Positions 47,602 through 60,006 of a DNA stretch of 64,000 nt are shown here, piece after piece. Both the position numbers and the translations under genes were made by a program. The DNA is from Tetraselmis striata (taxonomy: Eukaryota > Chlorophyta > Chlorodendrophyceae > Chlorodendrales > Chlorodendraceae): NCBI GenBank assembly GCA_006384855.1, contig VCJN01002150.1, forward strand, positions 1-64,000. The letters are read 5' to 3'. The notes beneath the pieces are model-generated. The model was given only the letters and a program-made list of their open reading frames with translations. It was not told the DNA's origin and searched no databases. The stretch's first letter is position 1. Each line of letters starts with the position of its first letter.

Positions 47602-49306
47602 CTCGAACGAGGCTGGGTATGCAAGCCACCCCGAGCTATGAAAGGGGTCCACAACAGGCTGCCGGGCATGTATCGTAGCAGCCGGCCTACGGATACCCGG
47701 TACCTACGAGCGCCTACCCCTCCCTCGTGCAACACCTCGCCTCGGCTTCCTGGAGACTGCCACCTACGCTGAAGACTGATATCAATATGATCATGGGCGC
47801 CCGGCAGTGCATCGAATTCAGTGCGGCAGGTGTGACTGTGCCTGCGGGCTGCCTCACCAGGAACTCCGACATCAGGTTGCGTGTCATCACACACGCCAGC
47901 GAGTTTGCTGCCATCTGCTTACGATGATGAGGCGCGGTGGCTAGGTTTAGGAACACCTGCGATGAAGGATTACCGTGCCATGGGTTCCACAAAACCAAAC
48001 CAAACCGAGACACCCTAGCTACTGTATTCCTATACTGTATAGAGGTCTTTTCCACCAATGATGGTGGATGAGAGGACCCGGGTACCCATGCTTTCATGTG
48101 GTAATGTTCTAAACCACCTAAAACATAATATTTAGCGACTATGTGACCTTCGGTTGGTTTTCCCACTACCAATATTGCTGATATGGTGTGGCGGTTTCCA
48201 CCGGAACTACCGGTACTGATACCACCAATTTCCGTACAGGCTGGGGCCCCATCGCCCGCTGCTGTTACTGACGATGCTGCTTTCCCCGCTCTGGAGCTAC
48301 CGTACCAGTACTTATCTGTGGGTTTGTTACTGTCCTTTTTGTAATACACACCAGTACTGACCTGGAGGTTGATCTTTTGGTAGCGACTACTGCTTTTAGC
48401 GGTAAGGATTAGGTGCATTCATTACTGGCCTTTTTTGTCTTCACACCAGTAGTCGCTACAGGTAGCGACGCTACTCAGAACAGCCACCACCAGCTCGCCT
48501 GCCATCTTCCGGCTCGCTGCCTTCGGCAGCACCCTCCCGTCTCCGTTTCCGTGCTCCACAGTCTCGCCTCGATCGATTTCCACGCCGCAAATTGCTGTGC
48601 CCTCTGGTGGCCGTACAGGTCAACTCTCTGAGTTTAAATCAGCCTTCGCGCCTTTTTTTGGCAGAACCGGACTCGATTGCACGGTTTAAATTGTCGTTTC
48701 GGGATGTTCCGGACTTCGCTGGTTGATGTGCTGCTATGTTGAGCCATCGATGGTCTGCTGTTGGCTGTTGCTTTACTTATATCTGACGGTATCCAGGTAC
48801 GGTATAACGGTACATTGGGTGATGGTACGATGCACGTGAACAGCGAAGTGGGAATTGCGACGATTCGCTAGGATCGACACGGTCACGTGCGCGACCCAAC
48901 CGGACGGCGAACGGTCGAACGTCATCCACCTGAAAGCTGGCCCAATACCCGGGAACGCCTCGGCTCGCTTGGGCGGCACACGACGAGTATGGGGCCCTAA
49001 AGTTTCCTTCCTGAGTACTTTCTGTGCAATACCCTGTATCTATTAGTCTAAACGATACTGGTACCGGCGGTATCCCTGTAACCGGCAGACCCGGCTCTTG
49101 AGGGCTGACCTTGCTCGGACATCGGCGTCAGACCGTAAATTCGCCATCAGCAACACATACACTCACCGCAAGTGACTTCACCTCGCAAACTGCTAGCTGG
49201 CCTGTCCACCTCGACCAGGCCAGAGGCTCCCGTCATCGCCTCCCCCTCCACCTCCCCCATTACCCCCTTGCTTGCGCTCCTCCCCCTCCTGAGCAGCGAC
49301 GACGAC
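47602..49306. other. Intergenic; contains a remnant of the recombinase-element end
   Basis: No gene is recognised. 48470-48690 is a diverged copy of the A2-B2 end of the tyrosine-recombinase element (separate entry). An upstream ATG at 49172 could extend the amidase by 45 residues. Confidence 0.5.
48470..48690 (+). mobile_element. Solo, diverged 3' end of a tyrosine-recombinase element
   Basis: The order of blocks matches the last part of A2 and B2 at 32260-32431: CAGAACAGCC, CTGCCATCTTCC, TTCGCTGC-like, CTCCGTTTCC, then CTTTTTTTGGCAGAACCGGA and GGTTTAAA, against TTTTTGGCAAAACCAGACTC and TTTGAAA. Divergence is much greater than between the two A repeats of the intact copy, so this is an older relative. 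Confidence 0.6.
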
Positions 49307-50967
49307 ATGGCTCGTCACGGCGACATCGGCTCCAGCCCGGACACCGTCGGGGTCTGCGTCTTTCAGTACAAGATGCCGCGCCTGCACACCCGCGAGGACG
49401 TTATGAAGAACGCCGCTAAGATTTGCGACTATGTGGTCGGCACAAAGCAGGTGTGACGACAGTCCACAGACGGCGGGAATGCGCTTCACAGTCTCCCCAA
49501 TCCTCCCCCGACCGTACCCATCGCACGATTGCAAGCGCCAATTCGTGCAGTCGAGCCATCAGGTCTAAGCTGTCGCCTATCTCCTGCGCACGTGTTCCAT
49601 CCGTGCAGGGCCTACCCGGCATGGACCTCATCGTCTTCCCGGAGTACAGCACCATGGGCATCATGTACGACAAGGGCGAGTGCATGGCTACTGCCACTAC
49701 GATCCCCGGCCCCGAGACCGATCTCTTCGCGGAGGCATGCAAGAAGGCGGGCGTCTGGGGTGTGTTCAGCCTGACGGGCGAGAAGCACGAGGAGCACCCT
49801 CGCAAGGCGCCGTACAATACGCTTGTGAGTATTTCACTTGCCTCCCGAATTCTCCCACTTCATATGTCCAAAATCTAAACCTTCTCCACCAAGCACATTT
49901 ATCTACTGGGCAGTACTGTTTGGAGGAGTCACTATCAGCGCATGAACGTACTAATACTATAGTCTCTGAGCCCTTTCATATACTGCAAGCATGTCCCTCA
50001 GCAATAGTTGTGGGAAGCGGCCACAGTGCGACAAAGTGCACTGCTTTTAGTGAGCCATGCACGGCACCCACTGAAGCTTACGCGTGACGCTTGCTTGTTC
50101 TGCTTAGGTGCTCATCAATGACAAGGGAGAAATCGTGCAGAAGTACCGCAAGGTGATCCCGTGGTGCCCCATCGAGGGCTGGTACCCGGGCTGCGAGACC
50201 TTCGTTACCGAGGGTCCCAAGGGCATCGAGATGTCGCTCATCATCTGCGATGACGGAAACTACCCGGAGATCTGGCGCGACTGCACGATGAAGGGCGCCG
50301 AGCTGATTGTGCGCTGCCAGGGCTACATGTACCCTGCCAAGGAGCAGCAGGTCATGGTGGCTAAGTGCATGGCGTGGATGAACAATTGCTATGTAAGTGC
50401 TGGTGCCTCCCACCGCACCGGACAAAGTCTCCTGACTGCCCCATTCAATGTGCGCTGCTCCCTGGCAGCCGTCCCCCTCTGGAGTACCACGCTGCTCACT
50501 GAATCCCCTGCGACCCGTCGTGCTAGGTGGCGGTCGCCAATGCAAGCGGCAATGACGGTGTCTATTCCTACTTTGGGCACTCTGCGATTGTGGGCAATGA
50601 TGGGCGCAGCCTGGGCGAGTGCGGGGAAGCGGATGACGAGATGCAATATGCGCAGCTCAGCATCAGCGGCATCCGCGATGCGCGCAAGTATGACCAGAGC
50701 CAGAACCACATGTTCAAGCTGCTTCACCGCGGGTACACCGGTGTGTACTCCAGCGGCGATGGCGACAAGGGCGTGGCCACCTGCCCCTTTGAATTCTACC
50801 GCACCTGGGTGAACGACCCCCAGAAGGCCCAGGCTGACGTGGAGAAGCTGACTCGGTCCACCATCGGTGTGCCGGGGTGCCCGGTGGCTGGCGTGCCGGA
50901 GCCGGGGTCAGAGCAGCTGCTGTCCAATGGACTCGAGGGCAGCCACCTGGAGGAGTCTCTGACCTAG
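49307..50967 (+). CDS. amiE-like: Aliphatic amidase (nitrilase superfamily, AmiE-like)
   Basis: Hydrolyses short aliphatic amides such as acetamide or formamide to the acid plus ammonia; cytosolic by default. Four exons close exactly in phase 0: 49307-49450, 49609-49824, 50108-50392 and 50527-50967, giving 361 residues (bacterial AmiE is about 346). The sequence follows bacterial AmiE almost residue by residue: [52 protein letters not shown] and [15 protein letters not shown]. The catalytic Glu (FPEYS, about residue 60), Lys (KYRKVIPW, about 135) and Cys ([10 protein letters not shown], about 167) are all present. ATG 49307 matches the bacterial start; an upstream ATG at 49172 would add a hydroxylated, Pro-rich leader. 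Introns are ordinary and lack the C homopolymers common elsewhere. TGTAA at 51079, about 110 bp after the stop, suits a green-algal poly(A) signal. The likely origin is old transfer from bacteria. Confidence 0.93.
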
Positions 50968-52099
50968 GTGAGAATGTCATGGTGCGGAACAGGAATCTAG
51001 AGGACCATCAGCCTGTCCCATGACGACTGCAAATGTATCTGCCTACCCTCAGAAGTGCATCATGGCATGCCCCGTCCCTGTAAATCACAGGTGTCTCAGC
51101 AGGGAGTAGGCAGCAGTGTTAATCGAGCCCACTCAGTCCTTGCTGTCTCTCTAAGTGTCCCCTGGTCAATACAGACTGCCCTACACGCTTACTGCCATGC
51201 TGCCTCACTTATGTACGCAGCTCACGAGAATCACAAAGGTTGATTTCGCAGCCAAGCCCATGTAGAGATACCCGCCTGACATTGGCGCTGCCTGAGGTGT
51301 GACATGCAGCGGATGGCTGCCAAACACTCACAGCGGCAAATGGGCCGGCATGGTGTTTCAATGGTGCTCGGCATGCTTGGCAGGTGGGGGACGGCCAATA
51401 CGCAGAGCCCCTTGCCCGTGGAGCGCCATGCGGGGCAACATGGGCCACGTGGAGTGCATGTGATTTGCTTCTGGCTATCAACAACATGATTCGAAATCTA
51501 CACAATTTATGCACGCTGATTGAGCATGCAGAGAAGCTGTGGAGTCGATTCTGTGCCACAACATTGTCATGGCTGTGCCCCCAACTCTAGGGTGAATGCT
51601 GTTGCCATTAGAGAGCATTCCCCTCCCTCGCTATTGCTGGGCTTGACCTTGTAGCCTTGTAGGTTTCTTATGAGGCCCCAATAATTTTATGATGCAAGTG
51701 TTCAGATTACTCATGTCGCTACACTTCTCGCATTTGACAACCCGCATCGCTGTATCAGCTCATCGTATCTCCGCCAACCCCTGCAAAACAATACATTTAT
51801 ATTGCTATTATTCAAATGCAGTGCATGATAACAGTAATAATAGTAGCTAATACGAAGTAAAATTAAATTGATGATGTCATAAATCAGAAGCAGCAGGCAA
51901 AGTTATTGATGTTACTGTTTATAACTTTATAATGCCAGATGCATTATGCTGTCATAGATCAATTGCGGCGGTAATATTCACAAATCATAATGCTGATGAT
52001 GCCTCCTGCACAAGCAAGGATAGCGCCCATCGTCCAGCAGAGTCCACTAAACAGTAGTCGCCAGCCATCGTATGGGTTTTAGGGTTTAGGGCTTTAGGG
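50968..52099. other. Amidase 3' flank and intergenic DNA; short telomere-like tract
   Basis: TGTAA at 51079-51083 may mark the amidase poly(A) site. 51780-51960 is AT-rich. 52076-52102 reads GTTTTAGGGTTTAGGGCTTT then AGGGTTT, that is, three to four TTTAGGG-type units. Confidence 0.6.
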
Positions 52100-52102
52100 T
52101 TT
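52077..52102 (+). repeat. Interstitial telomere-like tract (TTTAGGG-type)
   Basis: Three to four near-perfect TTTAGGG units lie immediately left of the Ty3/gypsy fossil. Single or double units also occur at about 4440 (AAACCCTAAACC), 44750 and 60515 (TTTTAAACCCTAAACCC). This supports a plant-type telomere repeat for the organism. Confidence 0.7.
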
Positions 52103-54660
52103 GAGTGCGCATTGAGTACTAAAAGCGGCTTCGCGGCGTGTACGAGGAAAGCGCGATATCGGCGTTTCAGGAACGCCGTGTACCTCGGCAAGTTCTGTGT
52201 AGTATACCTAGACGTTGTGTTGATCTTTAACAAGGCTCCGGAGGAGCATCTGGAGCACGTGCGATTGGTGTTACGAGAGCTTCAGCGACGCCGGTTACAC
52301 ATCAAGCTCTATAAGTGTTCTTTTGGGCAATCTAGCGTTGACTTCCTAGGACACATCATGGAGCGGAATAATATTCGTATGGACCCCAAGAAAGTCAAAG
52401 CAGCAGCCTACGGCGAAGAACGTGAAGTACGTACGAGATTTTGTCGGCTTGGTTTACTGCTATCGCAACCTTATCCATAAATTTGCGGCTATTGCAGCAC
52501 CACTGACCGACCTAACCAAGAAACAATCGATGTTTGATTGTTTAAGTAGAATCCTCGCGCTGAAGAAAAATTTTGTGCATATAAGGACGCTATGGTATGT
52601 GCACATGTACTTGCAATACCCGATACTTCACATCAAGCGCGTTACACCATGTACACGGACGCAGTGGGAGATGTACAACTGCAAGACCAAGATGACGGGT
52701 TACGATTTGTCACGTATCACGCACGCAAGATGGACAAGCACGAAGTGCACTACCGTGTACACGAACAAGAGCTACTCGCGGTACGAGACGCTCTACTTAA
52801 GTTCCGTTGCTACCTCGATTGAGCTGCTGGTTTTCAGTGAACACCGACCATTACACACTTCGACACTTCATCCGACAACGTGAATTGTCGATGAGACAAG
52901 TACGCTGGCTGCAAGTCTTTGCGGCTAATCATGCTGATGTATTATCCTGACGACCCGACCTAATGGACGCGTTACATAACTTAAGCTGCTTGAAGGCTGG
53001 ACTACCGATGAGGCTGAGTACGGGATTGACCGTATAACATTCGCTATGGATTATAAGCTATACTACACAGTCAACGACACTACTCTTTTGGACGACATTA
53101 AAGGCTCGTATGACTCCGACGAGCATTTGAATTCACGTAATTTTGTACCCGCCTCACGGCTAATCAAGCATTCTCACGGTCTACTTCATGCATATATGGT
53201 TCGCGACTCTACGAGTCTACCGACGTATCAAATGTTAAAGACATGCGGAGATATGAGTAATATACTAAACCCCGCCTGCGAGCTACATGACGCGCCTACG
53301 TTTGGACATGTTGGCATCGCCGAGTACTTTCAACTCCCACGTGAATGTATTGGTGGCCAAGACTCAAGCGTTCGGCAACCGACTACGTACGAAGGTTTCG
53401 ACGTGTCAACGTACGAAAGCAGCACGACACAAGCCTTATGGGTTAATAGAACCCCGTGACGTACCAAAACGATCCTTTGAGGCAGTGTCCTTGGACCTCA
53501 TTATGGGCACGCCTTCCTGTCAAATGTACGACTCAACACTCGTATTTTTATGCCTACAATCTAAACCGGATATTGTTCAGCCGGCTACGAAGATCGTTTC
53601 GGCGGAGGAAATATCGTGCTTCATGCATCGCGAGGTATTTCGTCATTTTTGTCTACCGAAAAGTTGGTTTCTGAATGTGACCCTCGGTTGATAAGTGAAT
53701 TCTGGCAGAATTTGTTCCGTGTTTTGGTTACTAAACTGAATATCTCTATCTACAAGTGTTCACCCCGAAACGGACGGGCCAACCCGTCTTTTGAACAAGT
53801 CATTCGATGCTATGTGCACCCCCTGCACGACGACTGGGTAAACCACCTCGTCAACCCCGATTTTGAATTCAACGCTGCTACGCCTACCGCGACAACGATG
53901 TCCCCATTAAAGGTCACTTTTGGATTCGAGCCAGTTAGTTATGTCTTGGCTGTTATGCTACAAGACACCGAGCCCACTCGCATCCTACCCGGGCACGTAC
54001 ATTATATTCAAGAGGTACATCGTTTTGCACAAGACTGTGTACGCGCAGCTCAATCTCGTATGACTACTATGGCAAATCGCAAGCGACTACCGGCTCCTTT
54101 CAAGGTTGGCGACACGGTTAAACTGAAGGCTCATCACCTGAAATTCCTTCAACAACCATGCGCTAAACTATTTATTTATTATGTGGCCGCTACATTGGAC
54201 CTTTGCAAGGTACCGAGGCTTCGTCCCCGGCAGCCTTGATTTCGTGTTAAGCTACCGGCAGGCGTTCGTCTCCACGATGTCGGACACGCCAATTTATTGG
54301 AAAAATTGTACAAATAAATAGAAGCACCGGTTGCAACCCCCACTGTACCGATTGCACAACACGACACGCACAAAGTTCTACGTTGAAGACATCCTTGAGG
54401 TGGCGTACAACTCCATGAACACTGGACTATTGTTCACAATGATATGGCAATATCCTTACAACGCGTCCCAAGTGAAGACACGGGGAGCCTACTCGTGGCG
54501 TCAAGCACCTCTATGTATTCACCCGCTTCCTACAGTCCAAGGTGTACCGTTCCTGACCTTACCGCTACTCATGACTTCGTGCGATCCCTTAACAAATGGC
54601 CAAGCCGAGTGCCCAAGCCCTACACAGAAGACAAGACCTAGACCCGCATAAGCGAGGATG
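52103..54660 (+). mobile_element. Ty3/gypsy-type retrotransposon fossil (pol remnant)
   Basis: A decayed pol region of the Ty3/gypsy family in the usual order. The reverse-transcriptase palm/thumb part lies at the left, the RNase H-like part at about 52.6-52.9 kb and the integrase with its C-terminal part at about 53.1-54.6 kb. No gag and no clear long terminal repeats were found. It is clearly broken, with multiple breaks, and looks old. Confidence 0.8.
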
Positions 54661-56183
54661 CTCAGCGCTTAACGGTGGGAGAATGTAGCATTACCTTAGC
54701 GGTGCCTTAGTAGTATCTAGCGGTATCTTAGCAGCATACTTTATTAGACTGCTACTAGTCTTATTATGTCTTTACCGAGTCTCTCTTTACGGGAGTTCAG
54801 TATTCGTATGGGTATTAGTTTGTCGCGACTCTTCTAAATGTTTCTTTAAATGTTCCGGTTGTGATGTTTCCGCACCTACACGTGCCTTCGGTACAATTTC
54901 CTCGTAGCACAGCAATGACGACAATTTAGTCATGCATCAGGACACAATTCAGGTACATAGTATTAGGGTCCGGCATCGGCGCGGGTGTATAAATCTCCTT
55001 GATGATGCCGTTCTCGAAGAGAGACTTGATACTTTGGAAATTAGAACACAACAGACCCCGGTAAGACACGACAATTGACCGATTACTCTTCATTTATTCT
55101 TCCGCTGTTGAACCCATGGGAGACTCACAAGGACAGGATACTAAGTTGCCGCTAAGTATCTCAGGATAATTGGGCCCTTATTTATAGCGGGCAGTCCTAT
55201 TGCTTCAACACTGTGCCGCACTTTGCATGCGGGCCGCCCGCGCGGCAAAAACATCGGTCACCCCGGTACCCATCAAATATTATAAAACAATCATCATCCG
55301 CTGTAGACGGGACCACCCTCTTAGTTTTCACCGCTGTGCCCGCCGCCTATCAAGTTAGGCGGCACTACTGCAGCACAGTACACAATGAAATGTATGTTGC
55401 CTCAGTGTGTACCGGTTTGGTCACAAATAAAGGGGTATCCGTTACATGAAATAAAAAATGCCAGAAACCGCTGCCACTAGCCACCACGCACTCGCTCGTC
55501 TGCAAACGAGCAGTGTCCGGCAAATAAACATCACTCGACCCAGACGGGAAATATCACACATTTAACCCATTTAGTCAAAGCAATGCCAATCTATCAAATC
55601 CCGTACCACAGCAAGCATCGTCAATTCACTACCACCACAAAATCATCATCAAAGCAATCGTCAGTGTCGAACCGCAAAATAAAATTCAGACCACCCGAGA
55701 GCGGGCGAGCGGGGAATAGTAGGCCGTGCACGAGACACGAGACAATAACTGCTACCCCAGGCGGGCCGACAACAATGGAAACCGGCATTTTCAGACACCA
55801 ATCTTCGGCTGTACTCTGCACGCTGCGTACAGCTACATCCACGGTATCCGAAAACGCTCAGTTTGGCTGTGCTGGCCTCCCGGCCCGCACAACTTGCCCG
55901 CCCTCCCTTTTTTGTGGCTCTTTGCCCCAAGTTACCCGCCCTTTCCGTGTACCTAATAAGCATGCGAGCTTTTTGGGCAATCTCCCTTGCATATCCCCCG
56001 TCGAAACGGCGGTGTAATTTGGAGGCCCGTGGTTCGGGCGATTTTCGAGTGAGACAGTTCAGTCAGAACAGTCCGAATTGAATTATATTCGGGGGGGGGG
56101 GGGGGGGGGGGGGGGTGCAGTTCGATTTTGCCCGAACTCGTCCTTAACCACCCCGAGAATTTAACTAGTTCGGCACAACCCGG
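54661..56183. other. Nothing recognised; G homopolymer at right
   Basis: AT-richer intergenic DNA with short frames only. A G homopolymer lies at about 56090-56115, just before the LINE coding remnant. The left part may belong to the flank of the gypsy fossil. Confidence 0.5.
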
Positions 56184-56895
56184 TTGTTTGGTCGCACCCG
56201 AGTATTTTCCACTGCCCGCCGATTGGCCCGGATTCATGCCATGCTTGAGCGGTTCCTAGAACACTACCCTGCATGTGGCGGAAGTGAATATGAGACTATT
56301 GAACATATGTTGGTGGAGTGCCCGCGGTGGGGATATCACCGTTGTAATTTTGGGTTGTTAATTCTGGAGTTCAGGGATTTTATTAGTAGTCATGTTTTTG
56401 GGTCAACACCTCAGGACTTTACTACCTTTATTTATTTTGGGCGGGGTCCCCCCCTCCCTTCACGGCGCCCTGTATTTTATTGGCGGGAATGGGGAATTTT
56501 TCCAGCTATGGCGTCGGGCCCTCCCTCACATTGCCTTTTTTGTTGCACATGTATCGCACTCCCAAAATGCTTTGCTCCGCGGGTTGGGGCTTGCCCCGAC
56601 TTGCATTACTCGAATGGGCCGACGCCCAAACGGGTAGGGCGGGCCTTTCGTGGTCAGCGCCGGGCATTTTGATGGCCGTGTTTTAGACCGTGATCCAACA
56701 GTGAGAGAAATTTGGCCATTGGCCTTTAATTAGTATTCCAGAATGCTTCGGCAATGTGCTTGTTGACTATAACGGAGCGTCGCCTACCCAGGGCTTTCCG
56801 TGACTGGATCGCCGCCTTGCTATAAACGGCCGTCGTAGAGACGCTGCAAGGGTTTCACTGGTGCCAGTCCTGTCCCGGGGGCGGGGAAAAACCCT
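56184..56895 (+). mobile_element. LINE 3' end: C-terminus of the reverse transcriptase ORF plus 3' UTR
   Basis: The frame 56184-56672 carries LARIHAMLERFLEHYPACGG and then ETIEHMLVECPRW. This is the C-x2-C...E-T-x2-H-x4-C zinc-knuckle-like motif found at the very C-terminus of many non-LTR retrotransposon ORF2 proteins. It is followed by about 220 bp of 3' UTR repeated at 22980-23205 and, in part, at 1198-1265. The tail is short and A-rich. The copy is truncated at its 5' end, so no polymerase core is present. Confidence 0.75.
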
Positions 56896-57191
56896 GCTTA
56901 GTCGGCCAGCATAAGCGACTCGTTCACTACCTGTAGTAGGCGCCTTGCAGTGTTGATTTTCTAATTATGGGGAACTGCCCTTTTTGTAATTCGATTCACA
57001 CCTGTAGTAGGCGCGCAGCGTGCATGCTAGGACTCCCTGGCGCCGGCTATTCGGCGCCTGGTGCCGGGCGGGCCTTCCAGCAACTACTACCTGATGGCCC
57101 GACGCGACGAAGATCAGAGCCCCGCTGCCACTACCACAAGGCTTAGCGCCTGTTGCGGGGTGAAGGGCGCCCTGCCGCTCGAGGCGGGGCG
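56896..57191. other. Intergenic, upstream of the RWDD2-like gene
   Basis: GGGGAACTGCCCTTTTTGTA at about 56967 also occurs at about 14777 and, more loosely, at about 48345, so a small repeat is present. No gene is seen. Confidence 0.4.
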
Positions 57192-60006
57192 ATGTGTTCG
57201 GAGTGGGCGGAGAGGCAGGTCGCGGAGGTGCAGGCGCTGGAGAGCATCTGGTCCTGCGACGGCGGCTTCTCCATGGACGTTGAGGAGGAGGCGAACCTGC
57301 GGTGAGACGGGAAACATCGCCCTGCCCGAGCCTGCGTCTGTACGAGTACTCGCATCGCTCTGCTCCTCACGCTGGCTTACGCCGGAGCGTTCGCACACGG
57401 CAGGCTCGCGGAGGAGGTCGTCGCCGGGGACTCGGCCGCAGAGTTCCCAAACCTGAGCGGGAGAGTCGCGCTGAAAGACAGCGGCGCGTTCCGCGTGGGA
57501 CTGCGATTCACGCTCCCGCCGGGATACCCGGGTCCCCCCCCCCCCCCCCCCCCCCCCCCCTCGCGCGCCCTCCTCTCCCCATGCCTCTGTCCTTCACTGT
57601 TTCATGTACACTTAACACAACATGCAGGCGAAGCTGGCAACACACAATAAATTCCGAACACTAGATTGCCACAGTTTGGCTTTCGAGCGGACCTGGTCCT
57701 CCAGAGGCTGCTCCCGCGTGTCCTGGGGTGTAAGCCTATTGATCTCGCTCGCTGCGTGTTGGCCATTGCCATGCACAGGCGCCGCTGCCCCGAGGCTGCA
57801 GGTGGAGTCGGCGGCACCGAGGTGAGAAGCCATGTGCTATCGCCCTCCCATCGCGGGGCTCTGCCCTGCCATGGCATGCGGAGTTATCCCGGATCAGTGG
57901 CTATCGAGGTGATCACGCGGCGACGGCCAGCGCACCTTGGGATGCGGCGCGAGCTCGCCGGGCAGATGCGTGAGTCTGCGTGCGCGCTCGGGGTGGTGAT
58001 CGGGCTGCAGGGAGGTGCACGACGGGCTGAGCGTGGCGGTGGAGGCGGCGATGCGGGAGCAGTGCCGGGATGGCGTCTGGGACGAGTGCGTGCTGGTGGC
58101 CGCCGACGCCCTCCAGGTCCCCCCCCCGCTGCCCCACCATTCCCCAACGCGTGGACCCGCGGCGCGGTTTGGCGAGCGGGTGGAAACCATCACAGGTGTC
58201 GCCAGCTATGCTGAGGTGTCATGCTCTGCTGTGGGCCCTGGCAGACGGCGGCCATCAGCTACCTCGAGTCCCATCGCGAGGCGGCAGAGGCGGCACTCCA
58301 CGCGCAGCCGCACGCCAGCACAGCGGCGAGGGAGGCGGACCGGCTGTCCCGCTGCGTGATTTGGTGCGAGTGTCGCCCGTCTCACCTGCGCTTTGGGCTG
58401 CGCCCGTCGTACACACATGTGGGGCACCGCTCCTTTCCTAAACGATGAAACATTTCACCTAATAAGCTATAATGAAAAAGTCAACATCCATCAGATTATT
58501 TACCGCATAATTCTCCGTGCACTGTGGCGAGACAGATAATTTTTTGGGGACCCATTCAAATGGCGCAAGTCCCGGCATGTCGCATGCCGCCGCGGCTGGC
58601 GTCACCGGCATGGCTGTGCCGCCGCCGCTGCTCAGGTTCCACCACATCAAGTCGCTGACGAAGCGAAAGTCCATCGTCGAGTGGGCGCGGACGCTGCGCC
58701 TGGGCGGGTAGGGACCCCATCGGGGGCGCTGTGCCCCGCCCGCCTGCCTGCCGCCCGAGCCCCGTCACGGGAAGCGTCCCATCCCCATGTGAATGGGCGC
58801 AAACAACCGAGAGCTCCGCCTCGCCCGCCTGTCGTGCCGCGCCCAGGTTCTGCAAGCCGGGCTTCCCCGGCGTGATAGTCGTCGAGGGGGAGGAGTCCGA
58901 CGTGGCGGAGTATGTACGCCTCATCAAGTCATTGCGGTGGCAGGTCAACCCCCCTCTTCCCGTCATCCCAGAGGCGGACTTGGTGGCGGCGCACGCCTCC
59001 GACGGTGCGGTCGTGCAGAGAGTCCAGGAACGGCCCGGCTGACGCGCGGTGGGCTCGCGCCGCAGGCCATGGGGGTGCGGGCGGAGGAGGGTGAGGCGTT
59101 GGCGTGCCAGGGAGGCGGAACAGAGGCGACCCGGGACGCGCTAGCCGCCGCCCGCAAGCTGCCCGCCGCCTTCCAGGAGCTAGCTGAGAGGTGAGGCAGC
59201 AGCCACGGGATGCCCTGCTGCCCGCTCGATGACGGCAGTGCAGTGGCATCGCAGGCCCGCGTACATGGCACGGCTGGCAGCATGGTCAGCTCGCCAGCGC
59301 CCGACCCGATGTTCCCTCGAGTCGTCCCCGACGTGGCAGCGCGGGTCGTTCCGGCGTGCACAATCTCAGGGACAAAGTGCATATCAGGGTTTGGTAGGGC
59401 GGTGCACACGCCGACCCCCCCTTTGTAGACTTGACACCGCAAGCACCCGGCAGGCATCAATCCTCACGGGTGCCGGCGTGGGAGTGAGGACGCTGATGCG
59501 AGTAGGAATCGACCGACGGACCAAACCTCACATGTAGAGGACGCTATGCCAGAAGTATAGCGCGTCTTCCATCAGGTTGCGTGCAACCCCGACTGGGGGC
59601 TTATATGATAAGGATTGCTACGCGTTCTCATTGGCACCTGGAGGAGTAGGCTCCCTCACCTACTACGGAATCGCCCCGTGTCATGAGCACTCCACACATT
59701 GGCGCTTGAGGCATGGGCAGCGTAGAGCATCCTGTTTGTGTCTCGCAAGGTCAGCCGTAAAACTCAGAGGAGTTGCCCCCTCTCTTGTTGCCATTCTAAA
59801 AGTGGCGCCGCTCGAGGGCCCACACTTAAGCCTAAGCCCCCCCCCCCCCCCCCCCCCCCCCTCCCCCCCCCCACCTCCCACCGCGCGTCTCCCTTGTCCC
59901 CTCCGCTGTGTCCTGCAGTGGCATGAGCGAGCTGGGCCAGGCCTGTCGTGACGCCGGCTTGGAGCAGCTCTTCCTGTCGGCGATGAAGATATCGCGGCAA
60001 GATTGA
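57192..60006 (+). CDS. RWD-domain protein, RWDD2-like (RWD + DUF1115)
   Basis: Nine exons close in phase at every junction I tested: 57192-57301, 57404-57531, 57779-57821, 58011-58116, 58245-58363, 58636-58707, 58846-58943, 59065-59190 and 59919-60006. The RWD domain runs from RQVAEVQALESIWSCDGGFS through GLRFTLPPGYPG to the helical CVLVAADALQ. The second domain shows the RWDD2/DUF1115 pattern: VIWFHHIKSLTKRKSIVEWA, LRLGGFCKPGFPGVIVVEGE and RLIKSLRWQ, with the C-terminal helix SELGQACRDAGLEQLFLSAM. Function in this family is poorly known; RWD domains bind protein partners, often in ubiquitin-like conjugation. Introns 2, 4 and 8 carry long C homopolymers. The short exon 57779-57821 was chosen because it restores both the frame and the family sequence (PRLQVESAAPR). 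Confidence 0.85.
59465..59600 (+). repeat. MITE-like repeat copy, divergent
   Basis: CGGGTGCCGGCGTGGGAGTG is followed by GATGCGAGTAGGAATCGACC and AGTATAGCG. It has the same order of blocks as the copies at 15.3 and 26.2 kb. It lies in the last intron of the RWDD2-like gene. Confidence 0.45.
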
